The position numbers and the translations under genes were made by a program. The notes under the pieces were generated by a model, which was given only the letters and a program-made list of their open reading frames with translations, ran no database searches and was not told the origin of the DNA. Positions 50,424-59,156 of a stretch of DNA of 64,000 bases are shown here, piece after piece. The DNA is from an uncultured Desulfuromonadales bacterium (GTDB lineage: Bacteria > Desulfobacterota > Desulfuromonadia > Desulfuromonadales > Geopsychrobacteraceae): positions 1 through 64,000 of the forward strand of contig CAMYNC010000008.1 of assembly GCA_947259685.1 (NCBI GenBank). Direction: 5' to 3'. Numbering within the stretch: the first letter of the stretch is position 1; every line of letters starts with the position of its first letter.

Positions 50424-52997
50424 ATGGGCGAACAGTCTGAACAGGCTCCCTTGGTGAAAAAGAAGAACAAACTGGGCACCTTTGCCGGGGTGTTTACCCC
50501 GAGCATCCTTACCATCCTCGGCATCATTCTGTTCCTGCGGCTCGGCTTCGTCGTCGGCGCTGCCGGCCTACAGCAGGCGCTGCTGATCATCCTGCTGGCC
50601 AACAGCATTTCGGTGTTGACCAGTATTTCGCTGTCGGCCATCGCCACCAACCTGAAGGTTGGCGCTGGCGGTGATTACTACCTGATTTCCCGCACCCTTG
50701 GTCTGCAGTTCGGTGGCGCTTTGGGGCTGGTGCTGTTTCTCGCTCAGGCGGTCTCGATCGGTTTCTACTGCATCGGTTTCGGCGAGGTCATCGCCGGCCT
50801 GTTCGGAGCCGGTGGCGCGGCACCGCAACTGATTGCCCTGCTGGCAATCGCCGGGCTGTTCCTGCTGGCCTGGCAGGGCGCAGATCTGGCCACCCGGTTT
50901 CAGTTTATCGTCATGGTCATTCTCTGCCTGGCGCTGATCTCCTTTTTCTTCGGTGGCTTGCTGCAATGGGACACCAAGCTGCTGCAGGCCAATTGGCAAC
51001 CTGCGCTGGAAAGCCCCGGCTTCTGGGCGCTGTTTGCGGTTTTTTTCCCGGCGGTGACCGGCTTCACCCAAGGGGTGAGCATGTCAGGAGACCTGAGTGA
51101 CCCGGGCAAAAGCCTGCCGCTGGGCACATTCCTGGCTGTCGGGGTTTCGATTCTGGTCTACTTTGGCGCTGCCATGCTGTTTGCCGGCAGCCTGCCGCAA
51201 ACTGTCATGGTCAGTGATTATCAGGCGATGGTCCAGGTGGCCTGGCTGCCGCTGCTGATTACCGCCGGGGTGATTGCAGCCACCCTCTCGTCGGCGATGG
51301 CCTCCTTTCTTGGGGCGCCAAGGATTTTGCAGTCACTGGCGACGGATAAAATCTTTCCGCTGCTGAACCCCTTTGCCAAGGGCACCGGGCCGACCGACAA
51401 TCCGCGCCGCGGGGTGCTACTGGCGGCGGCGATTGCTGCCTTGACGGTCAGTCTCGGCAACCTGAATCTGATCGCCAGCGTGGTGGCGATGTTTTTTCTG
51501 ATCTCTTACGGGCTGTTGAATTACGCCACCTATTTCGAAGCGCGGGCCGCCAGCCCCTCGTTTCGCCCCCGCTTCAAGTGGTTTCATCAGCGCGCCAGCC
51601 TGGCCGGAGCGCTGGTCTGCCTGGGGGCGATGCTGGCGATTGACTGGAAAGCCGGGGCTCTGGCGGTGGCAGTGCTGTTTATCCTCTATCAGTATTTACA
51701 GCGTGCCGCCAGGCAAAGCCGCTGGGCTGACAGTCGGCGTTCTCATCACCTGCAGCAGTTGCGTGAGCATCTGCTGCGGGCGGCGCAGGAGCTTGAACAT
51801 CCGCGAGACTGGCGGCCGCAGATTCTGGCTTTTTCCGGTAGCCGACCGCGGCGTGAACGGCTACTGAAATTCTCCGCCTGGCTCGAAGGCGGCAGCGGCC
51901 TGACCACCCTGGTGCGGATTTTGGTCGGGAACGGGCCGCAACAGGTCCTGCAGAAGGCTGAGGCAGAAACCGAACTCTATGAGGATATCGCCGCCAGCGG
52001 GGTGCAGGCCTTTCCACTGGCGGTCAATGCTCCGTCTTTCGAGATCGGTAGCTCGCTGCTGCTGCAATCCTTCGGCATCGGCCCGTTAAAAGCCAACACC
52101 ATTCTGATCAACCACCATGGGATCTATCTGCAGCAATTTTTTGCCGAACAACTGAAAAACTTCGGCAAGAACCTGCGGGGCGCGCAACGCCTCGGCTATA
52201 ATCTGGTGATGCTTGATGCCAAAGAAGAAGCTTGGCAGCGCCTGGAGGAGCAGGCTGCCGAGGCACGCCGGATCGATATCTGGTACGAAGCAGGGAGCAG
52301 CGGCGCACTGATGTTGCTGCTGGCTCATCTGATAACCCGTTCTCCCTTCTGGGACCAGGCCAACTTACGGGTGCTGGTCGGGGTGCAGGATGAAGATCGG
52401 CTGGCAACCACCGAGGCCTTGCAGAAGGAACTGGAACAGGACCGCATCGATGCGGCAGCCGTGGTTGTCGAGGATTGCAGCAGTGCCAGCATTGTCCGGC
52501 ATTCAGCGGATGCCAGTTTGGTGTTTTTACCGTTGGTAATGAAAGCGGGACAGATCTTCGATTGTGCTGGAGAATCTGCCGACAGCCTGTTACCGAAACT
52601 GCCGTTGGTAGCTTTGGTGGTGGCCGCCCAACAGATTGAGTTGGCCGCAGAGCCCGAGGAAGGAGCTGCCGGCCGCCTGGCCGAAGCCGAAGATGCGCTA
52701 ACTACAGCCCAGGATCGCGTCAAGATGAGCAATCATGAGGTGGAAGAGGCCACCGCGGCAATTGAATCGAACTTGCAGCAGTTGCTTGATGCCCGCCAGC
52801 ATGGAGCGGAAGAGACACAACTGACCCGGCTGCATGACCAACTGGCCAAAGCTCGTCAGCAATCAAATAAAGCCATCAGGCGCTCTGCCAGGGTCGATGC
52901 CAAGCTGGAAATTGAAAAACAACAGCTGGAACAGTTACGCAAGCAATATCACCTGATGGATGAACCGGAGGCAGCAGCGGAAGAGAATCCGGATTGA
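50424..52997 (+). CDS. SLC12-like cation-chloride/amino-acid cotransporter with long cytosolic tail
   Basis: 857 residues from the ATG at 50424, preceded by CGGAG; a longer frame from 50355 is not favoured. Residues about 15-450 form a 12-helix APC-superfamily transporter; GTFAGVFTPSILTILGIILFLRLGFVVG matches the N-terminus of Na-K-Cl-cotransporter-like proteins. The remaining 400 residues are cytosolic: a mixed alpha/beta regulatory domain and a Gln/Glu/Ala-rich coiled coil near the end (about 760-850). Ions or amino acids are possible substrates. It is convergent with rsmE, 9 bases apart. Confidence 0.85.
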   Translation: MGEQSEQAPLVKKKNKLGTFAGVFTPSILTILGIILFLRLGFVVGAAGLQQALLIILLANSISVLTSISLSAIATNLKVGAGGDYYLISRTLGLQFGGALGLVLFLAQAVSIGFYCIGFGEVIAGLFGAGGAAPQLIALLAIAGLFLLAWQGADLATRFQFIVMVILCLALISFFFGGLLQWDTKLLQANWQPALESPGFWALFAVFFPAVTGFTQGVSMSGDLSDPGKSLPLGTFLAVGVSILVYFGAAMLFAGSLPQTVMVSDYQAMVQVAWLPLLITAGVIAATLSSAMASFLGAPRILQSLATDKIFPLLNPFAKGTGPTDNPRRGVLLAAAIAALTVSLGNLNLIASVVAMFFLISYGLLNYATYFEARAASPSFRPRFKWFHQRASLAGALVCLGAMLAIDWKAGALAVAVLFILYQYLQRAARQSRWADSRRSHHLQQLREHLLRAAQELEHPRDWRPQILAFSGSRPRRERLLKFSAWLEGGSGLTTLVRILVGNGPQQVLQKAEAETELYEDIAASGVQAFPLAVNAPSFEIGSSLLLQSFGIGPLKANTILINHHGIYLQQFFAEQLKNFGKNLRGAQRLGYNLVMLDAKEEAWQRLEEQAAEARRIDIWYEAGSSGALMLLLAHLITRSPFWDQANLRVLVGVQDEDRLATTEALQKELEQDRIDAAAVVVEDCSSASIVRHSADASLVFLPLVMKAGQIFDCAGESADSLLPKLPLVALVVAAQQIELAAEPEEGAAGRLAEAEDALTTAQDRVKMSNHEVEEATAAIESNLQQLLDARQHGAEETQLTRLHDQLAKARQQSNKAIRRSARVDAKLEIEKQQLEQLRKQYHLMDEPEAAAEENPD

Positions 52998-53006
52998 AGC
53001 AGAGGC

Positions 53007-53714
53007 TCAGAAGCACCGGCTGAGCAGCACCGGGACTGCAGTCTCCACGCGCAGAATCCGGTCGCCTAAACTGACCGGGGTAAAACCGCTCTGCTGCAGC
53101 TTCTCGATTTCGTAGGGAATAAAGCCTCCTTCAGGCCCGATCGCCAGAGTGGTGGGTTGATTCTGGCCGGCGGGAATTTTTTCTGTTGCGACTGGGTGGG
53201 CGACCAATGCCCTGGTACCACGGACCAGTTCCGGCAGTTCATCCTCGACAAAGGGTTTGAAGCGAGGTTTTAAATGAACTTCAGGCAGAAGCGTATCGCG
53301 GGCCTGCTCAAGGCCGAGCAGCAACTGTTCCTGTAGCCTGTCCGGCTGCAGCAGCGGGCTGCCCCAGAAGCTCTTTTCCACCCGATAGCTGTTAAGCAGG
53401 TAGATCTGCTTCACCCCCAACGAGGTCACCGACTGGAGCACCCGCTTGAGCATCTTCGGTCGGGGCAAAGCCAGTAACAGCGTGACCGGGAGTGGTTCGG
53501 GCGGCTGCCGGTGGAGTTTGACCTCAAGTTCCAGCTTTTCGCTGTTCAAATCCAGCACCGCCCCTTCACCCAGGAGGCCGTTAAGCTGCCCCAGCCGTAA
53601 ACGGTCACCGACCTTGGCACGGTGCACCTCAAGCACATGCTGCAGGCGGCGGCCGGTCAAGCAGACCCGATTCTCAGAAATAAAATCCTTTTCAAACAGC
53701 AGGATCAGGTTCAT
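53007..53714 (-). CDS. rsmE: 16S rRNA (uracil-1498-N3)-methyltransferase
   Basis: 235 residues. The N-terminal PUA-like domain (about 20-75, RVGDRLRLGQLNG) is followed by a SPOUT-fold methyltransferase domain. The knot motifs are present: LALPRPKMLKRVLQSVTSLG, ALVAHP, AIGPEGGFIPYEIE (SAM-binding loop) and SLGDRILRVETAVPVLL. These are the classic RsmE blocks, so the assignment is firm. It is usually a neighbour of prmA; here no prmA lies next to it. Confidence 0.96.
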   Translation of the reverse strand: MNLILLFEKDFISENRVCLTGRRLQHVLEVHRAKVGDRLRLGQLNGLLGEGAVLDLNSEKLELEVKLHRQPPEPLPVTLLLALPRPKMLKRVLQSVTSLGVKQIYLLNSYRVEKSFWGSPLLQPDRLQEQLLLGLEQARDTLLPEVHLKPRFKPFVEDELPELVRGTRALVAHPVATEKIPAGQNQPTTLAIGPEGGFIPYEIEKLQQSGFTPVSLGDRILRVETAVPVLLSRCF

Positions 53715-53849
53715 CAGTGTTATCTTTTCGGATGGATAGGGATTAAGACCTATCGGATCTTACCTCATGCTCAAACTAAATACTCCCCGGGACTGGCGGT
53801 CAGAGAAAATTTTCAGGCCGGCAGTTGAGCGCCACTTTGCCCGGAACTC

Positions 53850-53880
53850 TTGATTTTGGGCAAGATCTTTTTTATATAAT
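53850..53880 (+). promoter_or_regulatory. candidate promoter of the MoxR/Bat operon
   Basis: TTGATT (53850-53855), 19-base spacer, perfect TATAAT (53875-53880), 46 bases before the MoxR ATG. The spacer is slightly long. Confidence 0.5.
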
Positions 53881-53926
53881 AGGTTTCATTTCGAGTCATT
53901 TTATCCGTTGGCAAAAAGGTATTGAT

Positions 53927-54898
53927 ATGGAGAGTTTAGCTTCAGTTTTTAACCAACTGGCCACAGCACTAAGTCGCCAGGTGCTCGGCCAGCCGCAGCT
54001 GATCGAACGGTTGCTGATCGCCCTGCTGGCCGATGGTCACCTGTTGGTCGAAGGTGCACCGGGGCTGGCCAAAACCCGCGCCATCCAGAAACTGGGGGAA
54101 CAGCTGCAGGGCAGTTTTCATCGGGTGCAGTTTACCCCCGACCTGTTGCCGGCCGACCTGACCGGCACCGATATCTTCCGCCCCCAGGATGGCAGCTTCG
54201 TCTTTCAGCGCGGTCCGCTGTTTCACAACCTGATCCTCGCCGACGAGATCAATCGGGCCCCGGCCAAGGTACAGTCGGCGCTGCTCGAAGCGATGGCCGA
54301 ACGGCAGATCACCATCGGCCAGACCAGTTACCCGCTGGCCGATCCCTTTCTGGTCATGGCGACCCAGAACCCGATCGAGCAGGAGGGGACCTATCCCCTG
54401 CCGGAAGCACAGCTCGACCGCTTTCTGCTGCACATCAACATCGACTATCCACAGGTCGAGGTGGAACGGCAGATCCTGCAGTTGGCCCGCGGCGAAGCCA
54501 GGGCCGGCCATCAGGCGCAGCCGCAGCCCGGTTTGCAGCTCAGTACCGCACAACTGCAGGCGGCGCGCATCGAAGTGCTGGACCTCTATCTGTCTGAAAA
54601 TCTTGAGGAATACCTGCTGCAGCTGGTGCTAGCGACCCGGCAGCCACGCCCCTATGGCGAAGATTTGGTCGCCTGGATTCAGTACGGCGCCAGCCCGCGG
54701 GCCAGTATCGCCCTTGATCGTTGTGCCCGGGCGCGCGCCTGGCTGGCTGGCCGGGACTATGTCAGTCCTGAGGATATCCAGGCCCTGGCCTTCGATGTGC
54801 TGCGCCACCGGGTGTTGTTAACCTACGAGGCCGAGGCCGAGGGGATCAGTGTTGACCGGCTGGTCAGCGAACTGATTGCCAGAGTGCCGGTACCTTAA
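53927..54898 (+). CDS. MoxR family AAA ATPase
   Basis: 323 residues from the ATG at 53927; upstream codons to 53825 read through a promoter-like region and are discounted. AAA+ core with P-loop GAPGLAKTRAIQ, Walker B ILADEINRAP, and the LLEAMAERQITIG and MATQNPIEQEGTYPLPEAQLDRFLL blocks diagnostic of MoxR. MoxR proteins are chaperone-like ATPases that work with von Willebrand factor A proteins, both of which follow in this operon. It is the first gene of six. Confidence 0.94.
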   Translation: MESLASVFNQLATALSRQVLGQPQLIERLLIALLADGHLLVEGAPGLAKTRAIQKLGEQLQGSFHRVQFTPDLLPADLTGTDIFRPQDGSFVFQRGPLFHNLILADEINRAPAKVQSALLEAMAERQITIGQTSYPLADPFLVMATQNPIEQEGTYPLPEAQLDRFLLHINIDYPQVEVERQILQLARGEARAGHQAQPQPGLQLSTAQLQAARIEVLDLYLSENLEEYLLQLVLATRQPRPYGEDLVAWIQYGASPRASIALDRCARARAWLAGRDYVSPEDIQALAFDVLRHRVLLTYEAEAEGISVDRLVSELIARVPVP

Positions 54899-54903
54899 CG
54901 CCG

Positions 54904-55854
54904 ATGAGCCCGCAGCAGCCTGCAACAGAATCCCGCCCGGCGGCGGTCAGCCTCAAACTGGCTGACCTGATCGCTCTGCGCAGCGAGAGCCGTGGCTTTT
55001 CCTTGCGCCCCCGGAAAGTGCGTTCAAGCCAGAGCGGCGGCTATCTGAGCCGGATCCGCGGTCGGGGGATGGAGTTTGCCGAGGTCCGCAGCTACCAGCC
55101 GGGGGACGATGTCCGCAACATCGACTGGCGGGTCACGGCGCGCAGTGGCAAACCGCACACCAAACTGTTTCAAGAGGAACGGGAGCGGCCGGTGCTGCTG
55201 GCGGTCGATTATCGGCGGCCGATGTTCTTTGCCACCCGTGGCTGTTTCAAGGCGGTGCAGGCCTCGAAACTGGCGGCACTGCTCGCTTGGCGGGCCCTGG
55301 AGCAGGGGGACCGGGTCGGCGCCTTCCTATTTTCCGAAGATCGTCACTGTGAACTGCGCCCACAGCTCGGCAAGGCCGGGGTGCTCAGCCTGCTGCGACA
55401 GATGGTGGCCGATCCGGCCTGGCAGCGCCCGCTGCATCACCCCTTCGAACCACGTCAGCGTCTGGCCCAAACCCTGATGCGGCTGCGGCGGGTGGCGCGC
55501 CCCGGCAGTTTGATTTTGTTATTAAGCGATTTCGCCCAATGGGATGAACAGGTGGAGAAGCAACTGAGTCTGCTCGCTCGGCACAACGACCTGGGGCTGA
55601 TTTTCTGTTATGACCCCCTCGAAGGGGAACTTCCCCCGGCCGGCAGCTACCGGGTCAGCGATGGTAAACGCGATCTGACCATGAGTACCCTTGGCCGCGC
55701 GGGTCGGCAAGCTTACCAGCAACGGTTTGCCGCACATCGCTTGCGGATTGAACTGTTCTGTCGCCAGCGCAGCAGTCTGTTTCTGGCCTGCGCCAGTGAT
55801 GATCGGCCCCTCGATGCTCTGCGCCAGGGGCTACTCGCCCGACCAGGAGGTTGA
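54904..55854 (+). CDS. DUF58 domain protein of the MoxR/Bat operon
   Basis: 316 residues. The DUF58 signature is clear: RGMEFAEVRSYQPGDDVRNI followed by DWRVTARSGKPHTKLFQEE. The C-terminal half resembles a degenerate von Willebrand A domain (LLLLSDFAQWD). It has no membrane helix. It lies 5 bases after moxR and 1 base before the next gene, so it is co-transcribed. DUF58 proteins are constant partners of MoxR, but their biochemical role is unclear. Confidence 0.93.
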   Translation: MSPQQPATESRPAAVSLKLADLIALRSESRGFSLRPRKVRSSQSGGYLSRIRGRGMEFAEVRSYQPGDDVRNIDWRVTARSGKPHTKLFQEERERPVLLAVDYRRPMFFATRGCFKAVQASKLAALLAWRALEQGDRVGAFLFSEDRHCELRPQLGKAGVLSLLRQMVADPAWQRPLHHPFEPRQRLAQTLMRLRRVARPGSLILLLSDFAQWDEQVEKQLSLLARHNDLGLIFCYDPLEGELPPAGSYRVSDGKRDLTMSTLGRAGRQAYQQRFAAHRLRIELFCRQRSSLFLACASDDRPLDALRQGLLARPGG

Positions 55855-55855
55855 G

Positions 55856-56371
55856 ATGCCGCCTGCCTTGCCAACCACAGCCGAAACCTTGCCGCTACAC
55901 GATATCCATCTGCCGGTGGCGATCTCCTGGTGGCCCCCGGCCCCCGGCTGGTGGCTGCTGCTAATTGCCATCCTGTTATTGATCATCGGCAGTGTCTGGT
56001 TTTGGCACCGGCGGCAGCGGCGACACTACCGACGCCTGTTGCTGCGCCAGCTGCAGGAGTTAGAACAGCAATATCGTCAGCAGAATGATGAACAAAAATT
56101 GTTGCAGGAGCTTTCCCGCTTGCTACGCCAGGCGGCTCAGCTCCATTTTCCGACCCGAAGCTCTGTTGGTCTGGTTTGTGACGACTGGCTGAACTTTCTC
56201 GATCAGACTCTCGGCGGCAAGGACTTCTCGCAAGGCTGTGGCCGCGCGCTGGCGCTGGGGCCCTATCTGAGGCAAACGCCTGAGGTTGATGCCGAGGCAT
56301 TGTTCATCCTTTGTCGGCGCTGGCTACGTCGTCTGCCGCCAGCACCAAAACAGCAGGGGGAGCGAGGATGA
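55856..56371 (+). CDS. DUF4381-type membrane protein
   Basis: 171 residues from the ATG at 55856, which follows AGGAGGTTGAG; a longer frame from 55691 runs inside the DUF58 gene and is a shadow. One membrane helix (about 32-52, WWLLLIAILLLIIGSVWFW) precedes a basic helical cytoplasmic domain. LPLHDIHLPVAISWWPPAPGWW is the DUF4381 N-terminal hallmark. Standard third member of Bat operons; role unknown. Confidence 0.85.
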   Translation: MPPALPTTAETLPLHDIHLPVAISWWPPAPGWWLLLIAILLLIIGSVWFWHRRQRRHYRRLLLRQLQELEQQYRQQNDEQKLLQELSRLLRQAAQLHFPTRSSVGLVCDDWLNFLDQTLGGKDFSQGCGRALALGPYLRQTPEVDAEALFILCRRWLRRLPPAPKQQGERG

Positions 56372-57366
56372 TCGAGTTCGCTTGCCCCTGGGCTCTGCTG
56401 TTACTCCCCCTGCCCTACCTGGTCTACCGCCTGCTCCCGCCAGCGCTGGCGGCCGAGGAGGCCGCGCTCTGGGTCCCGACCTTGCAACCCTTTGCCGAGA
56501 ACCGCCATCAGCGTAGCCGGCAGCGCTGGCCTTGGTGGCTGCTGTTACCGGCGCTCCTCTGTTGGCTGTCGCTGGTGATTGCCACCGCTCAGCCGCAGTG
56601 GCTCGGTGAGCCGCTGGAATTGCCGGTCAGCGGTCGTGACCTGGTGCTGGCGGTTGATCTTTCCGGCAGTATGGATACCGAGGATTTCGTTCTGGCGGGC
56701 GAGAGAGTTAACCGCTTGACGGCACTGAAAAGTGTCGCCGTAGACTTCATTCGCCGCCGCCAGGGGGATCGACTGGGACTGATCCTGTTCGCCGACCAGG
56801 CCTATGTGCAGACCCCACTGACCTTCGATCGGCAGACCGTCGAACAGCTGCTGGTTGAGGCGGCACTGGGGCTGGCCGGAGAGAAGACCGCCATCGGCGA
56901 TGCCATCGGTCTGGCGGTCAAACGGCTGCAGGCTAGCGATGCCCAGGAGCGGATCCTGATCCTGCTCACCGATGGCGCCAACACCGCCGGTCAGGTCAGT
57001 CCCATCAAGGCAGCAGAGCTGGCGGCCGAACAAGGGTTGAAGATCTATACCATCGGCATCGGCGCTGACGAGCTGGTGGTGCGCTCCTTCTTTTTCGACC
57101 GCAAGGTCAACCCTTCTGCCGATCTGGATGAAAAGAGTTTGCGGGCGATCGCCGAGCAGACCGGCGGACGCTATTTTCGCGCTCGCGACACCGCCGAACT
57201 GGAGCAGATCTACACCCTGCTCGATGAGCTGGAACCGGTCGAAAAAGATCAGGAGGTCTTCCGCCCGATCAGCGCCCTCTATCCCTGGCCGCTGGGGATT
57301 GCCCTGTGCGGTTCCCTGCTGCTCGGCCTGATCGACCAGGGGCGGCAACGTTGGGGGTTGCGATGA
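56368..57366 (+). CDS. BatA-like von Willebrand factor A membrane protein
   Basis: 332 residues, starting at the ATG that overlaps the previous stop as ATGA. Two membrane helices (about 6-22 and 57-75) precede a VWA domain (about 88-280) whose MIDAS metal site is intact: DLSGSMDTED, then the Thr and Asp of LLTDGANTAG. A last helix (about 308-324) crosses the membrane, leaving the VWA domain on the periplasmic side. It is the BatA member of the aerotolerance-type operon and probably a MoxR client or partner. Confidence 0.92.
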   Translation: MIEFACPWALLLLPLPYLVYRLLPPALAAEEAALWVPTLQPFAENRHQRSRQRWPWWLLLPALLCWLSLVIATAQPQWLGEPLELPVSGRDLVLAVDLSGSMDTEDFVLAGERVNRLTALKSVAVDFIRRRQGDRLGLILFADQAYVQTPLTFDRQTVEQLLVEAALGLAGEKTAIGDAIGLAVKRLQASDAQERILILLTDGANTAGQVSPIKAAELAAEQGLKIYTIGIGADELVVRSFFFDRKVNPSADLDEKSLRAIAEQTGGRYFRARDTAELEQIYTLLDELEPVEKDQEVFRPISALYPWPLGIALCGSLLLGLIDQGRQRWGLR

Positions 57367-59156
57367 GCGAATTCCATTTTTTACGGCCGGACTGGTTCTG
57401 GTTATGTTTGCCGCTGGCGTTACTGCTGGTATGGCTCTGGCGTCAGCAGGTGCGCAGCCGCAGCTGGCAGTCAGTCTGCGATCCGCAGTTGCTCCCTTAC
57501 CTGTTGATCGGCCGGTCGCAGCGCCGCGGCAACTGGCCGCTCTATTTAATAATCTTAGCGCTGCTGCTATCGGTCACAGCCCTGGCCGGACCGGCTTGGG
57601 AGCGGCAGCCGCAACCGCTGTTTCGTCAGCAGTCGGCGCTGGTGTTGCTGCTTGATCTGTCCGCCTCGATGTACGCCACCGACCTGAAACCGAACCGGCT
57701 GGTACGGGCGCGGCTGAAGATCGCCGATATCCTGCAGCAACGCCGGGAAGGGCAGACCGCCCTGGTGGTCTTTGCCGGCGAGGCCTTTACCGTCACCCCG
57801 CTGACCGATGACAGCAAAACCATCCTTGCGCTGCTGGAGAGTTTGGAGCCGGCTCTGATGCCGGTTTTTGGCAGTCGACCCGAGCTGGCGCTGGAGCGGG
57901 GCCGTCAGCTCCTTCAACAGGCCGGGCTGGCTGAGGGAGAGCTGCTGTTGATCAGTGACGATGATCAACCGGAGACGGCCCTGACCGCAGCCGAAGAGTT
58001 GCACCGCTCAGGGTACCGGCTGTCTGTCCTTGGAATCGGCACTCCAGAGGGGGCACCGATACCCTTGACAGGTGGCGGCTTTTACAAAGATGCTGCCGGG
58101 AAAATGGTGCTGCCGCAACTAAAAGCTGGGCCTTTAAAGCAATTGGCCGCTGCCGGCGGAGGTGAATATCAAATCATTCAGGTTGATGACCGGGATATTC
58201 AACAACTCCTCAGCAGCCCGCTGCGTGATCGGTTCGCCAGCGACCGGCAGCAGAGCCAGCAGCTCGGCGACCGCTGGCGCGAAGCCGGCGTCTGGCTGCT
58301 CTGGCCGTTGGCGCTGCTGGCGGCCTGTGCTTTTCGCCGCGGGTGGTTGACGGTGATCATCCTCTGCAGCCTGTTGCCGTCACCAGCCCGCGCTTTTGAA
58401 TGGCAGCAGCTCTGGCAGCGGCCCGATCAGCAGGGCGCGCAGTCATTTTCCCAAGGTGACTTTCAGGCCGCCACAGAGCAGTTTGCAGATCGCCGCTGGC
58501 AAGCCAGCTCCCTCTATCGCGCCGGTCAGTACGCCGAAGCGGCCAAGCATCTCGAAAAGGCCGAGACGGCCGATGATTATTACAACCTCGGCAACGCGCT
58601 GGCGCAAAGCGGACGCTTACCCGAAGCACTGAGTGCCTATGCCGAGGCGTTGGAGCGCAACCCGCAGGATCAGGACGCGCTGGAAAATAAGCGGCTGGTC
58701 GAGGACCTGCTAAAACACCAACAGCAGGAGCAGCAACAAAACACGCCGGATGGAAATGACGCGGAGCAGGCCGACTCCAGTTCTGAAAAGGGCAAGGAGG
58801 ATCAATCGCAGCCCGCAAGCGAGCAACAACAGGAACAAGGCGAATCCTCGCAGGCAGAACAGCAACAAAGTGCCGATCAGCAAGAGCAGCAACAGGCCCA
58901 GCAAGAACAACAGACGAGCGGCGAAGCCCAATCCTCCAGCGACGCGCAGGAGGACCTGGAGCAGCAGGCTGATCAAGCGCAGCAAGCGGCCGGTCAAGCC
59001 GAACCGCTAGAGGAATCTGCCGAGACAGAAGAACAACGGGCCAGTCAGCAGTGGCTGCAGCGGATTCCGGATGATCCGGGCGGGCTGTTGCGGCGGAAAT
59101 TTCTCTATCAGTACCGCCAGCGTGAGCGGCGAGCAGAGAGTGGTAAACAATGGTAG
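57363..59156 (+). CDS. BatB/BatC-type fusion: von Willebrand A plus TPR membrane protein
   Basis: 597 residues, starting as ATGA over the BatA stop. The order is two membrane helices, a VWA domain with MIDAS DLSASMYATD (about 95-270), another helix (about 308-330), a tetratricopeptide region (about 355-440, with DDYYNLGNALAQSGRLPEALSAYAEALERNP), and a long tail rich in Gln, Glu and Ser (about 455-575). Two separate genes (batB, batC) exist in some bacteria; here they are one. The Gln/Glu tail is low complexity and its conservation is doubtful. Confidence 0.9.
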   Translation: MSEFHFLRPDWFWLCLPLALLLVWLWRQQVRSRSWQSVCDPQLLPYLLIGRSQRRGNWPLYLIILALLLSVTALAGPAWERQPQPLFRQQSALVLLLDLSASMYATDLKPNRLVRARLKIADILQQRREGQTALVVFAGEAFTVTPLTDDSKTILALLESLEPALMPVFGSRPELALERGRQLLQQAGLAEGELLLISDDDQPETALTAAEELHRSGYRLSVLGIGTPEGAPIPLTGGGFYKDAAGKMVLPQLKAGPLKQLAAAGGGEYQIIQVDDRDIQQLLSSPLRDRFASDRQQSQQLGDRWREAGVWLLWPLALLAACAFRRGWLTVIILCSLLPSPARAFEWQQLWQRPDQQGAQSFSQGDFQAATEQFADRRWQASSLYRAGQYAEAAKHLEKAETADDYYNLGNALAQSGRLPEALSAYAEALERNPQDQDALENKRLVEDLLKHQQQEQQQNTPDGNDAEQADSSSEKGKEDQSQPASEQQQEQGESSQAEQQQSADQQEQQQAQQEQQTSGEAQSSSDAQEDLEQQADQAQQAAGQAEPLEESAETEEQRASQQWLQRIPDDPGGLLRRKFLYQYRQRERRAESGKQW